From Lolium rigidum (taxonomy: Eukaryota > Streptophyta > Magnoliopsida > Poales > Poaceae): 64,000 bases of DNA. The DNA lies in assembly GCF_022539505.1 (NCBI RefSeq), contig NC_061508.1:342625484-342689483 (forward strand), read 5' to 3'. Position 1 is the stretch's first letter. Each line of letters begins with the position of its first letter. The notes beneath the pieces were generated by a model, which saw only the letters and a list, made by a program, of their open reading frames with translations, was not told the origin of the DNA and did not search any database. Positions 22,978 through 33,641 of the stretch are shown here, piece by piece. A program made the position numbers and the translations under genes.

Positions 22978-25900
22978 TGTAACAACCCAACTTTTGTGCA
23001 TTGATTAAATTTTGGAATACAAATTTTTGGGCCAACAAAAACTTTTTCTATCTTTAAAAGTGCATGCATATAGTTGCGCTTGCATTGATTGTAGAATGTG
23101 TGTGTTCGTTGCTTGTAAAAAAAATTACATTTGTGTGTAAACCCCAAAGATCCCTATCTTCATGTGACCCCTTTTTAGTTATAGTTTTAATTAGATTAAT
23201 CATGACACAAACCCTTGGAGCATTTCACCCTTCGTTATATTGACTTGTGTGAAATTAAATTCTCTTTATCACTAAAACCCTAGGTTTTGAACTTTCCCTA
23301 TTCCATAAATGAATCTCTCTAGATCACATTTTTCTCTTTTTGTTCTATTTTTTTCCCTCTCTCTACTTAAACAAATATTGTTTGGAAATTCTTTAACCTA
23401 GTGATATTGATCTCATGTCACTACTATCCTTGTTTTTCCCAAACAAACCAAAGGAAGCTAGTAGCACCAAATTATTGAAATGGTGTTTAAAATTAGGGAT
23501 GGTTACATAGACCTTGAATTAATTAATTCCGCCCCTCCTTCTTAGTCTCCCCATTTCTTTTTCAGCCTAACCATCTCACTCTCTCCACTCACTCACTCTC
23601 TACACACACACATGCTCAGGCATGTCCTTTGTGCATCGAGTGAATCAGGTGAAAATAAAGAGATAGTGGTGGCCGGGGGCTTGGAGTGCACAAGCTGCCA
23701 ATCTTGCATGCCTCCACATAGATCAGACAAGCTGAGGCACAGCATGCATGCCTGCACCCCTCCTCCTGCTCCCTCCCTACCCTTTATAGCCTCCCTCACA
23801 TCCTCTCATTATCTTGGAACATTGCGGGTAGGAACTTGCAAGGCCTCCCCTTCCATTTCTGCTGATGGACAGCACGTTCCTGACCGTAGACTTCTCCCTT
23901 CCCTCCCCAGACCACCAGAAAACTCCACCCACGCTCGCCATGGCTGACACGCGCGGGACACCAACAGGTGGTGACCGTGCACGTCGCCGTGGCCACGGCC
24001 ACGTCGAGTACCTCACCACCTTGGTCTGGTCGCTTCCGCCGTCAGCACTCCTAGCCACTACACGCCACCCCCTCGGAGCACCGTCCCTCGACAAGTCCTG
24101 GCTTACCCGGTGCACTCCATCACCGGCGCTGTGTCGCGTCACCCCGTCGAACAGCTGGCAGGCGCGACTGGACGCGACTGTGCACGCCCGCCGTTCATGC
24201 CACCGACGCCCACCTCCCTCCAAAATCTTCACCAGCATCGCAGACACGTAGCCACGCCGCCCCGTTCGTCCAGTAAGCAGCCGCCGCCTCCTCTTTTCTT
24301 CCTCGCCGGACCGAGTGCACCGTACACCGCGCGGCCGATATAAAACGCAGCCACGCTCCTCCATCCGAACCCTCTCGCCACCAGAACCCCCTCCCACCAC
24401 CAGCTCATCTCCCCAGTGGAGAGGAGTTCCTTCTCTCCCTGCTGCTCGTGCTCGAGCTCGACGCCTGCCGGCTTCCAGTGAAGGTTTCGTCGCCAGGCGC
24501 CACCATCCTTCCCCTCTCTTGTTTCCCCTGGGAGCTCCATCATCCCCGCGTTCTAACCCACCCCTTTTCTATCTCCAGGGTTGCTCGTAGACGCCGGCAG
24601 GGCAAACAGCATCTTTCGCCGTCACCATCGACTGCCGCTCGGAACCCTCTCTGTTTTGGCCGCCACCACCCTAGCTCGGAAGCCTCCGCTCCGCCGTGTC
24701 CAGAGCACCTATTCCCGCCGTCGACAGATCCCAGAGGTGAGCACACCGGCGCTCGCCATTTCCAGGGCTGCCAGACGCCGCCGCGTCGTGAGGTGGGAGA
24801 AGGTGCAAGGGCCGTTGGATCTCATCCAACGGCTGCATGCAACCTTGGCCCCTGGCCCGCGCCAGCTTGGCGGCCACGTCCCCGCGCTTCAAACGGGAGC
24901 ATCTCCCGCGCAGCCGAAACGCTGTCGGGCCGGATCTGGCCAGGCCCAGCACCCCGGCCCGTTTTTCCCTTTTCTTTATTTCTGTTTCTCAAAAACTTCC
25001 AGTGAATCCTGCCCAGCTTTTAAATCACCACAAATTAATCCAGTAACCAAATGAGTTGATTCAAGTTCCTACATGCTCATAGATGTTTTCTTAACCATAT
25101 ACAATTGCATGCATGTGATTTAGTGCTGTAAAAATGAGCTGTTAAATGAAAACCTAAAAAGTATCATATTGTGTAATTTATTTAGTGTGTGATATTTATG
25201 CAACCTTTCTGCATGAGGTTAATTTGTTTGTGAAGTGTATTTAAGTAGCTTTATTTTGGCACTAGCCTCACATGCAGGAGCTTCCTGGATTTTCATTGTT
25301 TTAGAAAATAAGATCTGTCCAGAGAGTCAGTAGATGATTTTTAATTTGAAAAATAATAATGATTTTGAAACAAACCCAAGTGCTGCTGGTAGGTATATCT
25401 ATAGGGAAATTTTGTGCCAAAGGAAATATTTTTAAGAGTTATAGTTTAATTCCAAGAATTTAATTACTAAAATAGTATATCTTTTCAGTATTTGATTTTT
25501 ATAAAATCTTTTACGAATCAGAAAAATGTCAAACCAGTGGGGTTAGTTCACATTTAGTCTCACCTATCCAGGGGTATGTTTGGTGTTGGTTGATGATGCT
25601 CTGATACTGGTGTGGCTTGCTGTTTGTAGGCTCTGGTTTCTGTCTTAGATAATTGTTCAAGGTCATTTAAAAGATTATTTGCATGTGATTCTTGTGCATG
25701 TGTACTCTACATGTTATTAGCTTTCAGTAGGTATGCTGCATGCATTTTTATGACATACAGAAAGATTTAGACCATTTAAATGGTTCCTAAGTCAATTCTG
25801 GAATTGCAAAAATCATATCTTTTGTTCTAAAAATCATAAATGGATGAAACCACTTTCAGTAGCTTGCATTAGTAACCCTTTACATACTGTAATTTTCCCA

Positions 25901-27689
25901 AATTTTTGTGTGAATTATTCTGGTGTGGTTTGTTGATTGGGTATGTCTTGTGGTTTTCTTTTTGCGACGCTAGATTCGAACACCGCCGGAAACGAAGGAG
26001 GAGGAGACTTCGAGAGGGATTGAAGAGGAAGACCAGGGGAACTTTGCTGATCAAGGCAAGCCACCTCTTGATGCATCTCTGATCCTATATATCTTATTCT
26101 TGCATTATTACAGGTTTTATAAAAGTGCATGTCTTCTATTTATTTTGTCGGTGGATAGTGCCACCCGGAGTTTTTATTGATCCACCCTTAGGGTGCAGCC
26201 CTCGTTGATACCTACAGATCACCTCTCTATTTGTGATATGGTGCTTATCACCTTGTCATCCTTGTCGCCACTTTTCGAAGAAGAATTGGACTATAGGTTG
26301 GGAGCCCTGGAAAAATGGTTATGAAAATGTTTTCCTGAAAAGGAGCTTTTCGAAAACCTTGGAATGGGGTAGCCCTGCCCAAGTGTGGTTTATCAAAAGA
26401 CAAAAGTTTCTAAAAAGAAGATTTGCTGGAGGCAAGTGGAGGAAAGAAAATATTTTCGAAAACTTTAGCGCCTAAGTACTCACCCGGACTGAAAGACAGT
26501 GCAACCACATTACCCCAAAGTGGGCACGGGGCGTAGCGTAGTAGTTTGTCTCGCCTTAGTTTGAGTCCTGCAAATGTAGTGGCAGTCCGACAATGGACGC
26601 TTCGACCGGGGTTCTTCCCATGAGAAGGGACGCAACCCATTTGCCTTTTCAGGTACGCGGGGTACAACCTATGAGCTCCCATTGAATAATGCCCCGCAGT
26701 TGGTCGCGGCATTCCGGAGGGTCGAGCTGGTCGGGGAATTTGCTACTCCTGGGTAAATGACCCCTCGGACTCTGGTGTTGGGAGGTACAACTCTAGGCGG
26801 CATGTCTTAGGCTAAGGCGAGCAGACGAAAAACTACGATCGGGTATTTGTCGTGGCATATGTCATTATGCAGGGATGATGCCCACACGATAAGTATTCGA
26901 ATCTTGTGGGGAAAGTGTACAACCTCTGCAGAGTGAAAACTATTCGAATAGCCGTGTCCGCGGTTATGGACGGTCGGGAAGGCTGTTGCTTAGCCTGAAG
27001 AGTTTTTGTTTTACAAAAGTGTTTTCTCAAATATTGTTTTGGGAAAGTGATGCCAGTGGGAATGGTGGAAAGTGTACCTGGGAGGTACGGTGGAAAGCTG
27101 AAATGTTTTGTGTTGGCCATATGAGATGGCCGGGTCACCCTTACCTATTAGTCTGCAAATAAAATGGTTTACAACAAAGTTTTTCAACAACAATATGAAG
27201 ATGTCATACTCTCGAGAGGAACCACCTCTCGCTCCTTGTCGCCCTAGTTTAGTGCATGTTCCTTGCCACTGCCATATTGCATATCCTTTACTTCTCTCTA
27301 AGGTGGTTTGCGACTACATTCAAACGTACTCATTGGCATTGTTGTCCTGGCTATTTACTTGGCCAGACTTTGAAGAGGAGTACTACGAAGAAGAGGAGTA
27401 CGACGCCGAAGACGCGAACTAGGTCGCTCTCCCAGTCAGCCGCCTGTAGGGTAAAGGCCTGACGTGGGGTTCCACCGCTGTTTGAAGTCAAATAAATTCC
27501 GCTGCTGTTTGTTGAACTTCGGCCTTGATGGCCTATGATGTAAGACTTCCGTATTAATGTTATTTTGGTACTGTAACGGATGATGTAATCTGGTTTCAGT
27601 TCGGTTATGTATTCACGATGGAATGATCTTGGGATCGTGAAATTGTATGCATAACAGGAGTTCTGGACTGGTAAGTCCGGGGCCCCACA
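22978..27689 (+). repeat. Tekay-1 5' LTR (4.7 kb)
   Basis: 4712 bp, TG...CA, matching 33642-36798 plus 51568-53083. GC-rich promoter region in the first third and AT-rich middle. Contains an acidic exon-like segment (about 25974-26063) and, close to its end, another acidic frame (WPDFEEEYYEEEEYDAEDAN, ending 27422). Confidence 0.95.
24339..24345 (+). promoter_or_regulatory. TATA box of Tekay-1 5' LTR
   Basis: TATAAAA in a GC-rich context (GCGGCCGATATAAAACGC). The same site is at 35005-35011 in the 3' LTR. Transcription probably starts some 30 bp downstream. Confidence 0.6.
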
Positions 27690-27693
27690 GAGC

Positions 27694-27705
27694 TGGTATC
27701 AGAGC
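27694..27705 (+). other. Tekay-1 primer-binding site (tRNA-iMet)
   Basis: TGGTATCAGAGC, four bases after the 5' LTR end, complementary to the 3' end of initiator tRNA-Met. Confidence 0.93.
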
Positions 27706-27918
27706 CATCCTGACTGTACGAGACCTTAGTTAGCCTGGGCGTTAGCGCAGAACAAAAACTATTTTCTTAAATCAAAGAGGTTGACTAAATGCTGAAAATG
27801 CTTAAGTCCCTTATCTCCCTCTATTTTTAATCAAACTTTACTTGCATTAATGTTTTATTATGCATAAAATTTTGCACACTTTGATCACTAACTTAATCTA
27901 ATCTAAAAATTTGTATAG

Positions 27919-28790
27919 ATGGAGATCGAGTACACGCACTTCCATCAGGTCGGGGTGAGGCCGCCTCTCTACTTTTTCGAGCGGGCCTTGGCTGACCTGG
28001 CTGTTCGTTGCGGACGTCCGGTGCCCGAGGTGAAGGGCGTCCGTACCGAGAGGTCTGCTGACTCAGAGATGGCCTGGTTGGTCACTTGCGTCGTCAGGGG
28101 GAGCGGGATTGCCCCCGTTTTTGAGGAGTTCACCATGGACGTGATGGAGCGCACGTGGCTTGACGGGATGATCCGAGTCTTCCAGGAGGCTCTTGCTCGC
28201 CTTGCTTTCTGCACCCGGAGGTTGTCGCCGGCACTGGCTACCAGTACCTTGGCTAGCGCGACCTCGCGGGCCAGCCCGTGGCCGGTGCCCCACACGCCGA
28301 CACCGCACACCAGCTGCACCACCTGGAGTACCTGCTTCACCACACTCAGACTCAGCAGGACCGCGCCCGTGAGAGGTGCGACCTGCAGGAGGACGAGATT
28401 GTGGCACTTCGCGCTCAGCTTGCTGCTGCTCAGGCTGACCTTGTCAGTGAGCGCAAGCTGAGGTTTGCCGCACGCCGGAGGGTTACCCGCCTGAAGGCGA
28501 AGGTGACTTCGCTGGAGGCTCTGACTGCTCAGATGGAGGCCACTATTGAGGAGCTTGAGGACGACGGTGAGGATCTCCGCAAGGAGAACGAGGCCCTTCT
28601 CAGCGATGACGACGACTACGAGGAGGAGGACTTCGATATGGAGCCTGATACTGAGGATGAGGCCTTCATCAACGATGAAGATGAGGAGCCTGAGCCACTG
28701 ATGCCCGAGGAGGACCCCGAGGAGCCACCATTTGACGAGGGCGCCCCACCTGCCCCTGAGGGTCCCGTCGTGGACCTTGACGACTTCTAG
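27919..28790 (+). pseudogene. Tekay-1 ORF0, one frameshift
   Basis: Counterpart of the intact ORF0 at 7257-8132. It starts at ATG 27919 (MEIEYTHFHQVGVRPPLYFF), 214 bp after the PBS, and reads the globular N-terminal part correctly until about 28205-28215. There a 1-bp loss relative to Tekay-2 shifts the frame; the coiled-coil and acidic C-terminal parts continue in another frame up to the stop at 28788-28790 (...VVDLDDF). The two halves therefore cannot be made as one protein from this copy. Between the two element copies amino acids are mostly conserved, which suggests that ORF0 was under coding constraint in their ancestors. Confidence 0.85.
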
Positions 28791-29096
28791 AGTACTACCC
28801 CCAGACTCGCACCACCTTATCGTAGGACGATGATATAGGCCCCCGTGCGATACGAGTAGACTTATGATGATGGTTCTGTTAAAACCATCCATTTTGGTTG
28901 TGCTGTATGAGACTTATGTTGTGATGTTGTATGACTATGTTGTGCCTTCGGCACCCTGCTATGTTATGCTATCGTTTGCCTACTTTTCATTTGCGAGTTT
29001 CCGTTTTCAAATTTGCATTTTTAACAAGCCCTCCCCTTTTAAGTGGCTGCCCATCTCCTTGTTTCCCCATTAATATCTGATCCACATCTCTTCAGG
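28791..29096 (+). other. ORF0-gag spacer
   Basis: 306 bp without conserved ORF. Also present in Tekay-2 (6951-7256). Confidence 0.6.
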
Positions 29097-30155
29097 ATGG
29101 TTGAAACCCGTAGTGGAAACGCCAGCGGGTCCGACCAAAACCCCCCTCCACCTCCGGACCCAACCATGGCACAACTTCTGCGCCTTATGATGGAAGACCA
29201 TGAGGCAGCCCGTGCAGAGCGCCAAGCTAACCTTGCTACCCTTCAGCACCTTGCTCAAATTGCTACCGGAAACGCCAACAAAAATAATGGCAGGGATGGT
29301 AATGCAGACCCCCGCTCCAAGCTGAAGGATTTCCAGAGCACCAATCCACCTGTCTTCTCCAAGTGCACTGAACCCCTCGACGCCGATGACTGGCTTCGCA
29401 CTATTGAGAACAACATGGAAGTTGCCGGAGTCGGCGACAATGAGAAGGTTTTGTTCGCCACTCATTATCTTTCTGGACCTGCCCGCGCTTGGTGGGAAAA
29501 CGTCAAGGCTATTCAAGCTGAGGGACACGTCATCAACTGGGAAGAATTCAAGACCAAGTTCCGCAAGACCCACATTCCATCGGGATCGATTAAGCTCATG
29601 AAGGACAAATTCATGAATCCGAGCAAGGAAGCATGACTGTGGTGGAATATATGGACAAGTTCACCACTCGTCCGGGTATGCTCCGAAGACACCGACACCG
29701 AAGAAAAGAAGAAGGACCGTTTCTCGAATGGTCCGCATGATGAGATGCAGAGTATTTTGGTCGCTGTTCCGTACCCTGACCTTGAGTCCCTTGTTGATGC
29801 CTCTATCATGGTGGAGAGCAAGCGCAAGAGTGCGTTTGAGAACCGCAAGCGCAAGGCGATGATGCAGCAAGGCAGCTCCAGCACTCAGCGACCCCGCAGT
29901 TTCCCTCCACCCAGACCGGCGCCCCAGCAGCAGAGGACACCACCCCCTGCACCTCGCCCCAACAACCCCAACCGCAACTTCAACCCTCAGCGTTCTGGAG
30001 GAAACAACTACAATCCCAACTACGACCGCCAGAACAACATTGTCCGCCCCGTCACCAATGGATGCTACACCTGCGGACAGCCGGGTCATTTCTCCAAGGA
30101 GTGTCCCAACAAGATGAACACTGCTCAGCGCCCCAATGCGCCCAAGCAAAATTAG
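29097..30155 (+). pseudogene. Tekay-1 gag, frameshifted
   Basis: ATG 29097 starts MVETRSGN. The capsid part includes the conserved LSGPARAWWENVK motif and is open to 29635. A 1-bp loss near 29617 and a second near 29678 (both visible against Tekay-2) break the frame; the C-terminal part is again open from 29745, with a basic Pro/Asn-rich linker and one CCHC zinc knuckle (CYTCGQPGHFSKEC) that binds genomic RNA in nucleocapsids. It ends at TAG 30153-30155. Because the same frame continues open into the protease, this TAG may be a CAG to TAG mutation in what was a single gag-pol ORF. Confidence 0.88.
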
Positions 30156-30920
30156 GGTCAAGCCCGTACTGCCGCCGGAAGGAACCCGAACCAGAAGAAG
30201 TCTGCTGGACCAGCTAGGGGACACCTCAACCATGTCAACGCAGAAGAAGCTCAGGAAGCTCCGGACATTGTTCTGGGTACGTTCCCTGTCAACTCAGTCC
30301 CCTCGACTGTTTTGTTCGACTCTGGAGCCTCGCATTCTTTCGTTACCAAGCCCTTTGTGAAAAAGGGAGGCTTAACCCCCACCCCCTTGAAACGACCTAT
30401 GCTCGTACAAATCCCTGGATCCACTAGCAGAACCCAGAGTTCCTGCAAAGAGGTTCCCATAGATATTCAGGGAAAACGTTTCCACGCAAATCTGATAGTG
30501 TTGGGTGAGAAAGGGTTGGAAGTTATTTTAGGCATGGATTGGATGGTGAAGTACAAGGGGCACATAGACTGTGCTCGCCGAGCTATAACCATGACTGCTG
30601 AGGACGGGGAAGTAGTTGAGCACGTGGCGACCATGCCCTCAGCTAAGGCCTTATGCAAGAAGAGTGTCGCTAGCCCAGCCCTGCATGAAGTACCCATAGT
30701 TTGTGAGTACCCTGATGTCTTTCCCGATGAGCTACCCGGTATGCCCCCTGATCAGGATATCGAGTTTATCATCGAGCTAGTTCCCGGAACTGCCCCCATC
30801 GCTCAGCGACCTTACCGGATGAACCCGCAGGAATTAGTTGAGTTGAAGAAGCAGTTGGATGACATGTTGAAGAAAGGATTGATTCGCCCGAGCGCATCAC
30901 CCCGGGGGTCTCCTCGTTAT
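30156..30920 (+). pseudogene. Tekay-1 protease and start of RT
   Basis: Same frame as the end of gag. It contains the aspartic protease active site in FDSGASHSF (catalytic Asp codon at 30318), the flap/hydrophobic region ILGMDW about 70 residues later, and the RT connection (IIELVPGTAPIAQRPYRMNP). The frame is lost near 30905-30920 through a 1-bp insertion, just before the conserved RT motif that resumes as [16 protein letters not shown] Trp usually found there reads as Arg. The protease cleaves Gag-Pol in the particle; this copy would give only a truncated product. Confidence 0.85.
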
Positions 30921-30924
30921 CTTT

Positions 30925-33597
30925 GTGGATAAGCGGGACGGTACTATCCGCCCGTGCGTGGATTACCGAAAACTGAATGATGTCACCATCAAAAACAAAT
31001 ACCCCCTCCCGAAGATTGAAGATTTGTTCGACCAGATGAATGGCGCCCGAGTTTTCTCCAAGATTGATCTCCGAACGGGTTATCATCAACTCAAGGTTCG
31101 AGAGTCAGACATTCCCAAAACTGCCTTCACCACACGGTATGGACTTTTTGAATATACCGTGATGTCCTTCGGACTGACCAATGCCCCTGCCTATTTCATG
31201 GATCTCATGAACAAGGTGTTCATGAAGTACCTCGACAAGTTCGTCGTGGTTTTCATCGACGATATTCTGATCTACTCCAAGAATGAAGAAGAGCATGCTG
31301 AACATCTGCGGATTGTTTTGGGAACTCTCCAAGACCATCAGCTTTACGCCAAGTTTAGTAAATGTGAATTCTGGCTGAAAGAAGTAGAATTCCTTGGTCA
31401 TGTCATTTCTGCCGGAGGAGTGTCAGTCGACCCGTCCAAAATTCAGTCCATCATGGAGAAGAAAGCCCCTACCAATCAGACCGAAGTCCGCGCCTTTCTA
31501 GGATTGGTGGGTTATTACCGCAAGTTCGTTGAGGGATTCTCCAGCATTGCGAGACCCTTAACGCAGCTGTTGAAGAAGGATAAGAAGTTCGAGTGGACCG
31601 ATAAATGTGAGGCTAGTTTTCAGGAACTCAAGAAGAGATTAGTCACAGCCCCTATCTTGACCATGCCTGATATCACCAAGGGTTTTGATGTCTACTGCGA
31701 TGCATCGAAGCTTGGTTTGGGAAGTGTGCTGATGCAAGAAGGAAAGGTGATAGCCTATCTGTCGAGGCAACTTCGACCGCACGAGATGAATTACCCCACG
31801 CATGACTTAGAGCTTGCTGCGGTGGTTCATGCCCTGAAGACCTGGCATCATTATTTAGTTGGGAATCGCTGCGAGATCTACACTGATCACAAAAGTCTGA
31901 AGTATATTTTCACTCAGCGGGAGCTGAACATGAGGCAAAGCAGATGGATGGAGCTCATCAAGGATTACGACCTCGGCATTCATTATCACCCCGATAAAGC
32001 CAACGTCGTAGCCGATGCCCTTAGTCGAGAGCCGTGTTCGCTGAACGCCCTGATCAAGATTGCTCAACCCAGGCTGTATGAAGAACTTGAGGAGTTCGGC
32101 CTCGAGTTGGTTAGCCACGGTTTCCTGGCAAATCTTGAGCTGCAGCCTACTTTGTTTGATCAGATCAAAGAAGCTCAGGTGGGACATGAAAGTATTGAAG
32201 GAATCAAACGAAGGATGGATAGGGAAGAAGTTTCTGGTTTCACCATTGATGCCAAAGGAGTTTTGTGGTACAAGGGACGCCTCTATGTACCTAATATCGA
32301 AGACTTGAAGCAACTCATCATGAAGGAAGCTCACGACACCCCCTACTCAATCCACCCCGAAGGAACCAAAATGTATCAAGACCTGAAGAAACAATTTTGG
32401 TGGCACGGTATGAAGCGCGAGATAGCGTTTTTCATTGCTCGTTGCAACGTGTGCCAGAAAGTGAAGGCTGAGCATCAACGACCAGCGGGACTACTCCAAC
32501 CCCTCAAGATCCCCGAATGGAAATGGGAAGAAGTCGGAATGGATTTCATTACAGGATTGCCTAAATCTCAGCGCGGTCACGACTCCATCTGGGTTATCGT
32601 TGACCGACTTACCAAAGTTTCTCATTTCATCCCGGTGAAGACCAACTATAATGGTACAAAGCTAGCTGACCTTTATATATCCCGTATTGTTAGTCTCCAT
32701 GGAGTCCCCAAGAGGATAGTGTCAGATCGAGGTACCCAATTCACTTTGAAATTCTGGAAGAGCCTGCATGAAGCCCTCGGAACGAAGCTAACCTTCAGCA
32801 CCGCTTATCACCCGCAAACCGGTGGCCAAACAGAAAGAGTAAACCAGATTCTTGAAGATATGCTTCGTGCTTGCGTCCTCGCCTATGGAGCAAAATGGGA
32901 AGATTGTCTACCCTTCGCGGAATTCTCTTACAACAATAGCTACCAAGCTAGTCTTCAGATGGCCCCCTTTGAAGCCTTATATGGTCGCCGCTGTCGAACC
33001 CCTCTCAACTGGTCCGAGATCGGAGATAGTCAAATTTTTGGACCTGACCATCTTCGTGAAGCCGGAGAACAAGTCCAACTGATCCGTGATCGCCTCAAAG
33101 CCGCTCAATCCCGCCAGAAGAGTTATGCTGATTCCAAGCGTCGCGAGTTGACCTTCAAGGTTGGAGATAATGCCTATCTTCGCGTCACTCCACTCAAGGG
33201 AATGCAGAGATTTCACGTGAAAGGGAATCTTGCCCCCAGATATATTGGGCCCTTCAAGGTTCTCGCTCGTCGAGGTGAAGTATCCTATCAATTGGAACTG
33301 CCTGCTGAATTAGCAGATTTCCACGATTTATTCCATATCTCTCTACTTCGACGATGCCTCCAAGTGCCCGACAAGCCTGAGACATTCAAGAACATCGATT
33401 ATCGCACCCTCGACCTCAACACCGACTTAACCTACCGTGAGGTACCCCTTCGGATTCTGGAAGAAGCTATTCGTCTCACCCGAAGAAGAAAGATTAAATT
33501 CTGTAAAGTCCAGTGGACTAACCACTCCGAGGAGGAAGCCTCTTGGGAACGAGAAGATCAGCTTCGGAAGGATTTTCCCGCACTCTTCAGTTCTTAG
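30925..33597 (+). CDS. Tekay-1 RT, RNase H, integrase and chromodomain (partial pol)
   Basis: 890 open codons; the first codon is where the frame resumes, not a real start. Domains in order: reverse transcriptase with FIDD (residues 110-113) as the catalytic YxDD-type motif; RNase H (about 255-365, YCDAS, TDHKSL, ADALS); integrase zinc finger HHCC (about 470-515, H-x-H then CNVC); integrase core D540, D601, E637, an exact D,D35E spacing; and a C-terminal chromodomain (about 840-888, [20 protein letters not shown]). The enzyme copies RNA to cDNA in cytoplasmic particles and inserts it; the chromodomain probably guides insertion to heterochromatin. All key residues are intact, although upstream frameshifts prevent a full polyprotein. 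Confidence 0.93.
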   Translation: MDKRDGTIRPCVDYRKLNDVTIKNKYPLPKIEDLFDQMNGARVFSKIDLRTGYHQLKVRESDIPKTAFTTRYGLFEYTVMSFGLTNAPAYFMDLMNKVFMKYLDKFVVVFIDDILIYSKNEEEHAEHLRIVLGTLQDHQLYAKFSKCEFWLKEVEFLGHVISAGGVSVDPSKIQSIMEKKAPTNQTEVRAFLGLVGYYRKFVEGFSSIARPLTQLLKKDKKFEWTDKCEASFQELKKRLVTAPILTMPDITKGFDVYCDASKLGLGSVLMQEGKVIAYLSRQLRPHEMNYPTHDLELAAVVHALKTWHHYLVGNRCEIYTDHKSLKYIFTQRELNMRQSRWMELIKDYDLGIHYHPDKANVVADALSREPCSLNALIKIAQPRLYEELEEFGLELVSHGFLANLELQPTLFDQIKEAQVGHESIEGIKRRMDREEVSGFTIDAKGVLWYKGRLYVPNIEDLKQLIMKEAHDTPYSIHPEGTKMYQDLKKQFWWHGMKREIAFFIARCNVCQKVKAEHQRPAGLLQPLKIPEWKWEEVGMDFITGLPKSQRGHDSIWVIVDRLTKVSHFIPVKTNYNGTKLADLYISRIVSLHGVPKRIVSDRGTQFTLKFWKSLHEALGTKLTFSTAYHPQTGGQTERVNQILEDMLRACVLAYGAKWEDCLPFAEFSYNNSYQASLQMAPFEALYGRRCRTPLNWSEIGDSQIFGPDHLREAGEQVQLIRDRLKAAQSRQKSYADSKRRELTFKVGDNAYLRVTPLKGMQRFHVKGNLAPRYIGPFKVLARRGEVSYQLELPAELADFHDLFHISLLRRCLQVPDKPETFKNIDYRTLDLNTDLTYREVPLRILEEAIRLTRRRKIKFCKVQWTNHSEEEASWEREDQLRKDFPALFSS

Positions 33598-33602
33598 CCA
33601 CC

Positions 33603-33639
33603 GAATCTCGAGGACGAGATTCATTTTAAGGGGGGAAGG
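33603..33639 (+). other. Tekay-1 PPT with upstream hairpin
   Basis: GAATCTCG, loop AGGA, CGAGATTC (33603-33622) forms a perfect 8-bp stem. Then comes the polypurine tract AAGGGGGGAAGG (33628-33639), which primes plus-strand synthesis, two bases before the LTR start at 33642. Confidence 0.85.
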
Positions 33640-33641
33640 TT

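Noticed and set aside
23777..24400. 207-codon minus-strand frame and other long frames in 23.8-25.0 kb and 34.4-35.7 kb
   Set aside because: They lie in the GC-rich promoter/leader part of the Tekay LTRs, on both strands and in several frames at once; not conserved as proteins.
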